Origin: Streptomyces daqingensis
Lineage (GTDB): Bacteria; Actinomycetota; Actinomycetes; Streptomycetales; Streptomycetaceae
NCBI RefSeq assembly: GCF_014645895.1
Contig: NZ_BMMP01000007.1
Span: forward strand, 1 to 64,000
Direction of reading: 5' to 3'
Length of the DNA: 64,000 nt
Below the pieces are notes generated by a model that saw only the letters and a list, made by a program, of their open reading frames with translations, was not told where the DNA came from and searched no databases. This document shows positions 33,427 to 41,443 of this stretch, in pieces. Every line of letters starts with the position of its first letter. Positions within the stretch are counted from its first letter, which is position 1. The position numbers were made by a program, and so were the translations under genes.

Positions 33427-33885
33427 ATGAGCACTCGCCCCCCGCTGCCCCCGTTCACCCTGGAGACCGCACGTCAGAAGGTGCAGGCCGCCGAGGACGC
33501 GTGGAACACCCGCGACCCGGAGAAGGTCTCCCTCGCGTACACCGAGGACTCGGTCTGGCGGAACCGCGACTCCTTCGTCACCGGCCGCGCGGCGATCCGG
33601 GAGCTGCTGACGCGCAAGTGGCGGCGCGAGTTGGACTACGCGCTGCGCAAGGAGCTGTGGGCCTACGAAGGGAACCGCATCGCGGTGCGCTTCCAGTACG
33701 AGTGCCATGACGCGGACGGCCAGTGGTGGCGTTCGTACGGCAACGAGCTGTGGGAGTTCGACGAGAACGGGCTGATGGCGCGCCGCGAGGCCAGCATCAA
33801 CGACGTCCCCATCGACGAGGGCGACCGGCGCATCCACGGGCCGCGTCCCGAGGCGGAGCGCGGCCAGGGCATCCCGCTGCGGTGA
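33427..33885 (+). CDS. DUF1348 (SnoaL-like NTF2-fold) protein
   Basis: A 152-residue NTF2-fold protein of the DUF1348 group: [79 protein letters not shown] and the ending [16 protein letters not shown]. The conical cavity of this fold binds small molecules; no reaction is established for DUF1348. ATG 33427 has GGAAGG upstream. A long hairpin follows, separating it from the convergent DUF3048 gene. Confidence 0.9.
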   Translation: MSTRPPLPPFTLETARQKVQAAEDAWNTRDPEKVSLAYTEDSVWRNRDSFVTGRAAIRELLTRKWRRELDYALRKELWAYEGNRIAVRFQYECHDADGQWWRSYGNELWEFDENGLMARREASINDVPIDEGDRRIHGPRPEAERGQGIPLR

Positions 33886-33924
33886 CGGGCGTGCGGCCCG
33901 GGCCGCGACACCGCGCACGCGGAG

Positions 33925-33960
33925 CGGCCGGCCGCGGGCGCGAGTGCCCGCGGCCGGCCG
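33925..33960. terminator. Bidirectional terminator hairpin
   Basis: CGGCCGGCCGCGGGC pairs perfectly with its complement GCCCGCGGCCGGCCG around the loop GCGAGT. It lies between the DUF1348 stop (33885) and the DUF3048 stop (33980) of convergent genes. Confidence 0.8.
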
Positions 33961-33979
33961 CCGGTGCCGGCAGTGGTGC

Positions 33980-34999
33980 TCAGGCCTCCTCGTAGACCAC
34001 CCAGACCTGGCCGCGGTCGAAGGCCATGCGCTCGCCGTCGGACTTGGTGAAGGTCGTGCCCGACTCCTCGGTGGGCCGCTCCCACTTCGTCTCGTACGCC
34101 TTGCCGTCGCGCAGGACCGTCGCGTCGCCGCTGCCGACGGTCTTCTCGTACGGCGTGCCGCCGTCGTCCGGCGGCATCTCCACCTTCTGCACCACGACCG
34201 TCGCACCGCCGAGGCGTGCGCCTCCGGTGGTCTTCGCCGGTTCGCCGTCGAAGGACGCCAGCCAGCGGTCCTCCTCCGCCGACCAGTTGAAGGTGGTCTG
34301 CGCCGAGCCGTAGTCGACGGTGCGCTCGTCGGTCGCCTCGCCGCCGCCCGGCGCCTCGTCGGCGAAGCGGAAGCCGATGTCCTTGCTCTTGCTGGCGTCC
34401 GGCGCCTGCGCGAGGACCTTGTCGGTGTGCGAGTAGAGGTTGTGCGGGGCCTCGTTGTCGCCGCCGCGGAAGTAGCCGTCCGGGTAGTCGTCGTGGGAGA
34501 CGCCGTAGAGCTTCGACTTCTTGATCAGGTCGACGACGCCCTCACGCGCGCCCGAGTAGGCGAGTACCGGGCGGTCGAACATCCGGAGCTGCTCGACGTT
34601 GTACGCGCGGGCGCTGCGTACCGGGCCGATTCCCTCGGGGAACTTGCTGGAGAACACGCCGAGCAGCCGGCTCAGGCCGCCCTCGACCTTCTCCACGAAG
34701 ACGATGTCGGCGTTCTCCAGCTCGGTGTGGGGCCGGGCGTCCTTGTGGTTGTCGATCTTCACCGCCATCACGGGGGCGGGTTCGGCGGGGAGCCCGGTGA
34801 AGGGCGAGGTCTCCTCGTCCGCCTTAGAGGCCGCCCCCGCCTTCGCCGAGCGGTCCGGCGCCTCCTTCGCGGACGACGCGCCGGCGCCCGCCGTGCCGGC
34901 GGCGAGCGCCACCACTGCCAGCGCGGCCAGCCATCGCGTGGGCCTGCGTATGCCTCCGGTTTCGCTGCCGGACGGCGAGGGGGTGGGGAAGCCTCGCAT
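33980..34999 (-). CDS. DUF3048 (YerB-like) secreted protein, second copy
   Basis: A 339-residue paralogue of the lipoprotein at 12214-13206. It has an N-terminal hydrophobic export signal (WLAALAVVALAAGTAG) but no lipobox Cys and no poly-Gly tether, so it is probably secreted or anchored by an uncleaved signal. The DUF3048 core is well kept: VKIDNHKDARPHTELENADI, VEGGLSRLLGVFSSKFPEG, IGPVRSARAYN, APHNLYSHTDKVL, and the C-terminal FDRGQVWVVYEEA. ATG 34999 is chosen over 35065 since GGAAGG lies just upstream. It lies downstream of the radical SAM gene on the same strand, 130 bp away. Confidence 0.85.
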   Translation of the reverse strand: MRGFPTPSPSGSETGGIRRPTRWLAALAVVALAAGTAGAGASSAKEAPDRSAKAGAASKADEETSPFTGLPAEPAPVMAVKIDNHKDARPHTELENADIVFVEKVEGGLSRLLGVFSSKFPEGIGPVRSARAYNVEQLRMFDRPVLAYSGAREGVVDLIKKSKLYGVSHDDYPDGYFRGGDNEAPHNLYSHTDKVLAQAPDASKSKDIGFRFADEAPGGGEATDERTVDYGSAQTTFNWSAEEDRWLASFDGEPAKTTGGARLGGATVVVQKVEMPPDDGGTPYEKTVGSGDATVLRDGKAYETKWERPTEESGTTFTKSDGERMAFDRGQVWVVYEEA

Positions 35000-35129
35000 G
35001 CAACTGCCTTCCGTCGTGGGGGGTTCGGAGACAGCCACCTCATCGCCGCCGCGCCGCGTCGTCAATACCGCTGCCGTGACACTTCCCGCCGGAGGGGGAC
35101 ATGCGGCCGCCTCGTGGCCAACCTGCCCG

Positions 35130-36593
35130 TCACAGCTCGGAGTTGATGATCGCCTCCACCAGTACCTCGCCGTCCGCCGTCAGGCTGATCCGCTTGCCGC
35201 CGTCGTCGACCACGGCCAGGCCGCGTTCCTGGAGCGAGGCGAACCTGCTCCGCCACGGCTCGTCGAAGAGGGAGCGGCCGGGGAAGCGTTCCTGGTGGAG
35301 CCGGTCGTCGAGCGGGCGGAGCGTGGAGAGCGCCATCTTGACCGCCCGGGACTCCTGGGCCTCCTCGGAGAAGCGGGTGGCGGAGCCCAGCGGGACGCGG
35401 CCGGCCTCGACGGCCTCGCTGTACTTCTTCCAGTTCACGTCGGTGATGGCCTCGGAAGCACGGCAACTGGAGCTGCCGCCCAGGCCGATGGCGACCTCGG
35501 CCTCCTGCTTGTCCTGGTCGACCATGATGGCCTTCCACTTCTCCGGGCCGAGGCCGTCCCGCGCGAAGTACATCGTGGGCTGCTCGCTGTATCCGGAGTC
35601 GCGCAGTCCCTCGGTGAGGATCTCGCGCATCTGGTACTGCTCGCCGAGGGTGGGCCAGCGGTGCCCCTTCTCGACGAGCCTGGCGCGGTACTCCGGCAGC
35701 TGCCACGCCGCCGGTTTCTCCCCCGCCACTCCGGTCCTGGTGTCGCTGTAGTCCGCGAGGTGCAGCTTCGTGCAGACGACGGCGGTCAGTTCGTTCTCGA
35801 CGACGATGTCGAGGTCCCGCCGGACGCTGTCCACTGTCTGGTCGAGCAGCCCGTACATGAGGTCGACGCTGATCCACTCGAAGCCGAGGGACTGGGCGTT
35901 GCGGACGAAGTCCACGCACATCTGCGCGGTGTGCTCCCGTCCGCACTGCTCCAGCACGGGGTCGTCGAAGGACTGCACGCCGCTGCTGAGCTTGGTGCAG
36001 CCCAGTTCGGCGAGGAGTTCGAGCTTCCCGGGCGTGAAGGTGCTGGGGTCGCCCTCGAAGCGGATGGCCGTGTCGGCGGTGAAGGCGAAGTTCTCGCGGT
36101 AGAAGTCGAGCAGCCGGCGGATGGCGTCCGGAGGCAGCAGGGAGGGCGTACCGCCGAAGACGTTGAACTCCCCGACGGGTGCGGTGGCGAGGCTGGGCAC
36201 GTCGCGCAGCCACAGCTCGGCCTCGCGGATATTCCAGTCCACCCACTGCGTCGCCTTGCTGTCGACGGCCTCCGGGGAGCCCTTCGCCAGCACCACCGGG
36301 TACTGGCAGAAGCGGCAGCGGTAGGCGCAGGTCGGTATGTAGGACCACAGGTGGATGGGTGCGGTGGAGGCGAGCTGGCGGTCCAGGTCCGCCAGGAAGT
36401 CCTCCGGGGCGTAGCCGGGGATGTTTCCGGGGAAGACGTGCGCGCCGAACGGGTCCTCGGTGACGTACTCGACGAGGTGCCGGTTGGCCGGGTCGGTCAG
36501 CGCCCCCAGCACCGCCGGTTCGGGGTGGGCGGGATCGGTCTGCCGCAGGGAGGCGAGGGACTCCTCGTAGGTCTGCCGTCGGGCGATGTCCAT
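35130..36593 (-). CDS. Radical SAM protein, HemN/HemW-like
   Basis: A 487-residue radical SAM enzyme. The 4Fe-4S site is PTCAYRCRFCQYP, with Cys 89, 93 and 96 (CX3CX2C). The HemN-type pattern follows: VFGGTPSLLPPDAI, IRFEGDPSTFTPGKLELLAEL, SSGVQSFDDPVLEQCGREH, WISVDLMYGLLDQT. A C-terminal HemN-like winged-helix region is present (RSRFASLQERGLAVVDDGGK). Unlike HemN it is paired with a glycosyltransferase: its ATG overlaps the stop of the GT gene (ATGA). It may modify a sugar or glycolipid precursor by radical chemistry, or be a methyltransferase/cyclase of the HemN class. No pathway is recognised. Confidence 0.8.
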   Translation of the reverse strand: MDIARRQTYEESLASLRQTDPAHPEPAVLGALTDPANRHLVEYVTEDPFGAHVFPGNIPGYAPEDFLADLDRQLASTAPIHLWSYIPTCAYRCRFCQYPVVLAKGSPEAVDSKATQWVDWNIREAELWLRDVPSLATAPVGEFNVFGGTPSLLPPDAIRRLLDFYRENFAFTADTAIRFEGDPSTFTPGKLELLAELGCTKLSSGVQSFDDPVLEQCGREHTAQMCVDFVRNAQSLGFEWISVDLMYGLLDQTVDSVRRDLDIVVENELTAVVCTKLHLADYSDTRTGVAGEKPAAWQLPEYRARLVEKGHRWPTLGEQYQMREILTEGLRDSGYSEQPTMYFARDGLGPEKWKAIMVDQDKQEAEVAIGLGGSSSCRASEAITDVNWKKYSEAVEAGRVPLGSATRFSEEAQESRAVKMALSTLRPLDDRLHQERFPGRSLFDEPWRSRFASLQERGLAVVDDGGKRISLTADGEVLVEAIINSEL

Positions 36594-39214
36594 CAGAAGA
36601 CACCGCCGTTGCCGAAGTAGTTGTGGGCTTCCCCGGATTCGCGGTCCTCGCAGAAGTACCGGACGAACTCGGTGAACCTCTCCGGCGGTACGTCCCGCAG
36701 GCACGGTGGCAGCGGCGGCGGGTGGCCGATGTCCTCGCCGACGGTGGCGCGCAGCCTGGCGAATATCTCGTCGGCGAACTCGAAGTACAGCCGGTAGGAC
36801 GGGGTCTTGTACGAGTGGATGGGGGTGAAGTCGATCATCCTCATCTCGTCCTTGATCTCCGCTATGCGCTGCCCGAGCCGTTCGGCCAGCGAGGGGCCGA
36901 AGAAGTCCACGACGGCGTCGTCGTCGAGGAGCGACGGCGTCAGCAGCACCGGCAGGATCGTGTTCTTCGGTGTGAAGTCCTTGACGGAGAACTCCCAGGC
37001 CTGCAGGGCCTCTTCCTCGGTCAGGTCGCCCTCGCGGTCGGCCACCGGCTCCGGCACGCGGATGTCGCGCATGACGATGATGCCGTCCGAGCCGTACGCC
37101 CTGCCCGTGATCACCTCGTCGATGGCGTGGTTGACGCGCCTCGGGTTGATCTCGACGCGGGAGGCGGGAACGTAGGCGATGTCCTCGCCGGAGCCGCGGA
37201 CGCGGATGCCGAAGTCCCAGTCGTCGGACAGGTGGTTGACGAAGCGGCCGTTCTGGAGCTGGTAGAAGATCTCGACGCCGCCGACCTTCTCGTACGCCTC
37301 GCGCTCCACGGCGAATCCCTTGCCGTCGGGGAACCCGCCGAACAGCGAGAACGTCACGGCGCGGCAGCGCAGCGTCTTCTGGATGGCGTCCCACAGGCGC
37401 GGGCGCCGCGTGAAGTGCTCGGGCGCGTAGTAGTAGTCGCACACGCCGATGGCGGCCTTGCCCGACTCCATGGCCGTGAACAGCTCCCACAGCCAGCGCT
37501 CGTCCACACGGCAGTCCGCGTCGGCCGACACGAGGTAGAAGCGCTGCTCGGAATCGGTCTGACCGCGCCGTGCGCTGCGCCGGGACGCGAAGTCCATGCC
37601 CGTCCGCCGCGCGCAGGCCACCCCCTGCTCGGGTTCCGGGACGACGTGGAGGGCGAGGTCGGGATGGGCCTCCGCGAAGGCGCGGGCGATCCGCACGGTG
37701 TCGTCGGTGGAGTTGTTGTCCACAATGACGACTTCGTACAGCGACTTGTCCAACGGGCCTTCCGGGCCGCGCTGTTCGTAGAGGGAACGCAGCACGGCGG
37801 GCAGGTTGTCCGCCTCGTTGTAGACGGGCAGCACGACGCTCATGCGGGTCCGCTCGCCCATCGGGGTCAGGAACAGCTCGGCCAGCAGCTCGCCCGCCCG
37901 TTCGGCTCCGAAGTGACGCTCCCCGAGCCGGTGGTTGTGGTCCGCCATCTCCTCGCGCTTCCTCTCGTCCATGATCAGCCGGGCCACGTCGTCGACGAAG
38001 GCCGGCGTGGGCAGGTCGCCGTCGGTGAGTTCCATGACGGGGGCTCGGAATCCCTTGTCCCCGTAGACGGTGTCGTAGAGCTCGTAGCGGGTGGTCACGT
38101 ACGGGACGCGGGAGGCAACGGCTTCACCGATCGGGTTGCCGTAGCTCTCGTAGTCGTAGGACGTCAGGAACGAGGCGACCGCGGCCTGAGAGAGCAGGTC
38201 CCGTACGGAGAAGCCGTCGCCGCTGGCCGCGCCGATGTCCGCCTCGTGCGGGGCGAGCCGGCCGCCGAAGACCACGCGGTCCGCCACGCCGAGCGACTGC
38301 GCGAGCGTGCGGAGCCGTGCGTACTCGTCCGGCGCCTCGGCGGTGTCCCCTGCGACGAACAGGTACGCGCCGGTGCGGTCCGCGAGGCCGGCCAGCAGGT
38401 GGATGTCCCGGTCGATGCGCTTCTGCGGGATGATCCTCGTGCAGCGGGCGATGAGCGGCGCGTCCTCGGGGACTCCGTACGCGCGGCGGAACCCGCCGTC
38501 TCCTCCTGTGCGGGGGGCGCCGGCGGGCGCGTGCGTGAACGTGTTGGGCAGCACGTCGATGTTCGTAAGGTCCGGCACCCACTCGAGGGTCCGCCGGCGG
38601 GCCTCCTCGTGCAGCGCGACGTAGTGGATCCAGGGCGAGTTGCGCGGTGCGACGGTGCCCGGGTACGGGAACTCGCCGTACTTCCTGATGCCCGGCTCGC
38701 TCTGCCACATCAGGTCGTGGTCGCGCCACATGACGTACCGGCCCAGCCGGTGGCGCCGCCCGTAGGTCTCGATCGCCGAGTAGAGGGCCCTGGTGTAGGC
38801 GACGTTCTCGGGCAGGGTGCCGTTCTCGACCATCACGAACGACACGTCCCTGCGCTCCCACGTCTCGACGATCCGCTCGCTGATCGCCTCCGCCGCGGCC
38901 TCGACCAGCGGCAGCAGATGCTCGCCGGCGCCTTCCTGGACGTACTCGCGCAGCACGTCGGAGACGAATCCGGGCCCGTAGCCGGGCACTTCGCCGATCC
39001 CCTCGATGCGGTCGAGCCGCACCCAGCCGGGAAGCAGCGCCGCCTCGTCGCGGTAGGGCCGGAAGAACGCGTTCTTGTCCGCCTTCACGTCGTAGCCGAG
39101 GTCGAGGTGCACCCGGTAGCCCTGCTCCCGGAACGCCCTCGCGGTCTTGACGAACTCCACCACCACGCCGGATATCGGCGTGGCGTCGAAAGATGCTCCC
39201 CACAAAACGGTCAT
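36593..39214 (-). CDS. Bifunctional glycosyltransferase (GT-B plus GT-A)
   Basis: An 873-residue soluble protein with two glycosyltransferase modules. Residues 1-450 are GT4-like (GT-B): RCTRIIPQKRID near 258-269 and the EX7E motif ESYGNPIGE near 356-364. From about 457 a GT2-like (GT-A) module begins: RMSVVLPVYNEADNLPAVL, VDNNSTDDT near 498, and the DXD-like SADADCR near 563. The last 150 residues are unassigned. No membrane helix is seen. It probably adds two different sugars to one acceptor. ATG 39214 is preceded by GGAG. Its stop overlaps the radical SAM start. Confidence 0.85.
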   Translation of the reverse strand: MTVLWGASFDATPISGVVVEFVKTARAFREQGYRVHLDLGYDVKADKNAFFRPYRDEAALLPGWVRLDRIEGIGEVPGYGPGFVSDVLREYVQEGAGEHLLPLVEAAAEAISERIVETWERRDVSFVMVENGTLPENVAYTRALYSAIETYGRRHRLGRYVMWRDHDLMWQSEPGIRKYGEFPYPGTVAPRNSPWIHYVALHEEARRRTLEWVPDLTNIDVLPNTFTHAPAGAPRTGGDGGFRRAYGVPEDAPLIARCTRIIPQKRIDRDIHLLAGLADRTGAYLFVAGDTAEAPDEYARLRTLAQSLGVADRVVFGGRLAPHEADIGAASGDGFSVRDLLSQAAVASFLTSYDYESYGNPIGEAVASRVPYVTTRYELYDTVYGDKGFRAPVMELTDGDLPTPAFVDDVARLIMDERKREEMADHNHRLGERHFGAERAGELLAELFLTPMGERTRMSVVLPVYNEADNLPAVLRSLYEQRGPEGPLDKSLYEVVIVDNNSTDDTVRIARAFAEAHPDLALHVVPEPEQGVACARRTGMDFASRRSARRGQTDSEQRFYLVSADADCRVDERWLWELFTAMESGKAAIGVCDYYYAPEHFTRRPRLWDAIQKTLRCRAVTFSLFGGFPDGKGFAVEREAYEKVGGVEIFYQLQNGRFVNHLSDDWDFGIRVRGSGEDIAYVPASRVEINPRRVNHAIDEVITGRAYGSDGIIVMRDIRVPEPVADREGDLTEEEALQAWEFSVKDFTPKNTILPVLLTPSLLDDDAVVDFFGPSLAERLGQRIAEIKDEMRMIDFTPIHSYKTPSYRLYFEFADEIFARLRATVGEDIGHPPPLPPCLRDVPPERFTEFVRYFCEDRESGEAHNYFGNGGVF

Positions 39215-39416
39215 GGACTCCAGATGCTCCTGCCGTCGCCTGCCGGTTCGTCCCTCAAGAGGACGCCGTGAAGGGGAAGTTGACATTCCGGCGCCCCTGT
39301 CGAGGAGACCACCGGCAGAGCAGCCTGAGAAGACCGCGCATCGGTTCAATTCACTTCCCTGTGATCTCCATGCCAATAACCTGGCCCCGCACGGGAGTTC
39401 ACGTGAGAGGAGCCGA

Positions 39417-40601
39417 GTGGTACCCCAACGCGCCGCTGTCGCCGCGGTATTCGTCGTCAATGGCGGCCTGTACGGCGCCTGGGCCGCCCGGGTCCCGGCG
39501 CTCGCCGCCCAGACCGGCGCCGGGCCGGCGGAGCTGGGGCTCGCGCTGCTCGGCCCGAGCATCGCCATGATCGTCACCGCTCCGCTGGCGGCCCGCGCCT
39601 GCGCCGCGTGGGGTGCGCGGCTCGTCATCGCCGTGGCGCTCGCCGGCGCGTGCCTGGTGCTGCCGCTGCTGGGACTGGCCGGTTCCGTCCCGCTGCTCGG
39701 CGCGGGCCTCGCGGCGCTCGGCGCGCTCATGGGGACCGTCGACGTGGCGATGAACGTCGCCGCCGTCGCCGTCGTACGGGACCTGGACCGTCCACTGATG
39801 CCCTTCTTCCACGCCGGATTCAGCTTCGGCGGGCTCCTCGGCTCGCTGGGTGCCGGACTGGCCGCGGCGCTCTCCCTCACGCCGGCGCGGCACTTCTGCT
39901 TCGTCGCGGCGGCCGGACTGCTGGCGCTGCTCGTCACCGTGCGCTCGGTGCCCGGGGAGCGGCCCGGCCCGCAGGAGAAGGGCGAGGGTTCGTACCGGGC
40001 CGTCGTCTTCCGCAAGCGGCTGTGGCTGCTGGCGGCCGTGGCCCTGTGCGCGGCCGTCGCCGAGGGGACCTGCGCCGAGTGGTCCGCGCTCTTCCTCGTG
40101 GAGGAGCGTGCCGTCACCGAGTCGGTCGCGGCGACCGCCTATTCGGTCTTCTCCGTGACGATGGCGCTGACCAGGCTGTTCGGGGAGCGCGTCGAGGCCC
40201 GGTTCGGACCGCACCGGGTGCTGGCGGCCAGCGGGCTCGTCGCCGCCGCCGGGCTGGTCCTGACCGCGGCGGTCCCGCTCGGGGCCGTGGCGTACGCGGG
40301 TTTCGCCGTGGCGGGGGTCGGTCTGGCGTTCTGCTTCCCGGTGGCCATGGCCCTCGCGGGCGACGCGGGCCGCCGCTCCGACGGCGGCGGCGGCGAACGC
40401 GAACTCGGCTTCGTGACGACCGTCGCCTACGCGGGTTTCCTGGGCGGGCCGCCGATGATCGGCGGTGTCGCCGCGCTGACGAGCCTCACCGTCTCGATCG
40501 GCGTCGTCGGGCTGCTGGCCGCGCTGATCACCCCGGCCGCCCTCGCGGCACGGGAGCGCGGGGCGTCACCGAAGGGCACCGCTTCCCGCGAACTCGTCTG
40601 A
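39417..40601 (+). CDS. MFS transporter (YbjJ-like)
   Basis: A 394-residue compact major facilitator with 12 helices. The opening AVAAVFVVNGGLYGAWAARVPALA and the MGTVDVAMNVAAVAVVRDLDRPLMPFFHAGFSFGG region (in shorter pieces) are typical of the YbjJ/fucose-permease-like branch. Helix 7 onward repeats the fold (AEGTCAEWSALFLVEE, FGPHRVLAASGLV). It probably exports or imports a small hydrophilic compound. GTG 39417 has AGGAG upstream. It is divergent from the glycosyltransferase operon and convergent with the SDR gene. Confidence 0.85.
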   Translation: MVPQRAAVAAVFVVNGGLYGAWAARVPALAAQTGAGPAELGLALLGPSIAMIVTAPLAARACAAWGARLVIAVALAGACLVLPLLGLAGSVPLLGAGLAALGALMGTVDVAMNVAAVAVVRDLDRPLMPFFHAGFSFGGLLGSLGAGLAAALSLTPARHFCFVAAAGLLALLVTVRSVPGERPGPQEKGEGSYRAVVFRKRLWLLAAVALCAAVAEGTCAEWSALFLVEERAVTESVAATAYSVFSVTMALTRLFGERVEARFGPHRVLAASGLVAAAGLVLTAAVPLGAVAYAGFAVAGVGLAFCFPVAMALAGDAGRRSDGGGGERELGFVTTVAYAGFLGGPPMIGGVAALTSLTVSIGVVGLLAALITPAALAARERGASPKGTASRELV

Positions 40602-40667
40602 TACGGGCGGCACTTCGCACGCAGCGACCACACTCCTCGCGGGCCGCGGGAAGGCGCCGGACGCCGC

Positions 40668-41441
40668 TCAGCTCAGCGGCAGCGCGGCGTTGCCCACTCC
40701 GGCGCCGCCGTCCACGCTGAGGGACGCACCCGTGACCCAGCCCGCATCGGGCCCGCAGAGGAAGGCCACGGCCCCCGCGACGTCGTCGGGGGTGCCGGCG
40801 CGCGGCCAGGGCTGCCCGCCGCGGATCGAGCGCACGTAGTCGGCTCCGAGCGGATTCACCTCGCTGCCGACCTCGATGAAGCCGGGCGAGACGGCGTTGA
40901 CGCTGATCTCGTGCTCGGCCATCTCCAGCGCGAAGGCCTTCGTCAGCATGTCCAGGCCCGCTTTCGACACGCAGTAGTGCGCCGCGCCGCGCCGCGCTCT
41001 CGTCGAGGCCCCGGAGCTGATGTTGACGATGTGCCCGCCGCGCCCCTGTCCGACGAGCCTGCGCGCGAACGCGCGGGAGAGCGAGAAGACGCCGGAGAGG
41101 TTCACGTCGAGGACCCGGTCCCAGGCGGCGTCCGTCATCTCCAGGAGCGGCGCGCTCGGGTACAGCCCGGCCGCGTTGACGAGGACGTCCAGCCCGTCCC
41201 ACACCTCCCAGGCCTCGTCGACGAAGGCGGGCAGCGCCTCCCTGTCCGTCAGGTCCACGGTCAGGGGGACGACTTCCGCGGAGGTGCCCGACTCGGCCGC
41301 CACGGCCTCCAGCCGCTCCCGGCGGAAGTCGGCCAGTACGACACGTGCACCGTCGCGGCGCAGCCTGCGGGCGACGGCCGCGCCGATGCCGCCTGCCGCT
41401 CCGGTGATCAGGGCCCGGGGCCCTTCCGGTGATGCCGTCAT
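40668..41441 (-). CDS. SDR-family oxidoreductase
   Basis: A 257-residue FabG-like short-chain dehydrogenase: ITGAAGGIGAAVAR (cofactor motif), VNAAGLYPSAP, Ser in IVNISSGASTRARRG and YCVSK (YxxxK), SPGFIEVGSEVN, and the classical GASLSVDGGAGVG near the end. It starts 2 bp after the M20 amidohydrolase stop and is the last gene of the MFS-M20-SDR operon, so it likely oxidises an alcohol released by the hydrolase or interconverts the product. Confidence 0.9.
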   Translation of the reverse strand: MTASPEGPRALITGAAGGIGAAVARRLRRDGARVVLADFRRERLEAVAAESGTSAEVVPLTVDLTDREALPAFVDEAWEVWDGLDVLVNAAGLYPSAPLLEMTDAAWDRVLDVNLSGVFSLSRAFARRLVGQGRGGHIVNISSGASTRARRGAAHYCVSKAGLDMLTKAFALEMAEHEISVNAVSPGFIEVGSEVNPLGADYVRSIRGGQPWPRAGTPDDVAGAVAFLCGPDAGWVTGASLSVDGGAGVGNAALPLS

Positions 41442-41443
41442 CG

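Noticed and set aside
35130..39214. RiPP cluster around the radical SAM gene
   Set aside because: No short precursor-like gene with a leader pattern, no SPASM extension and no peptidase is found near it; the enzyme is of HemN type and sits with a glycosyltransferase.
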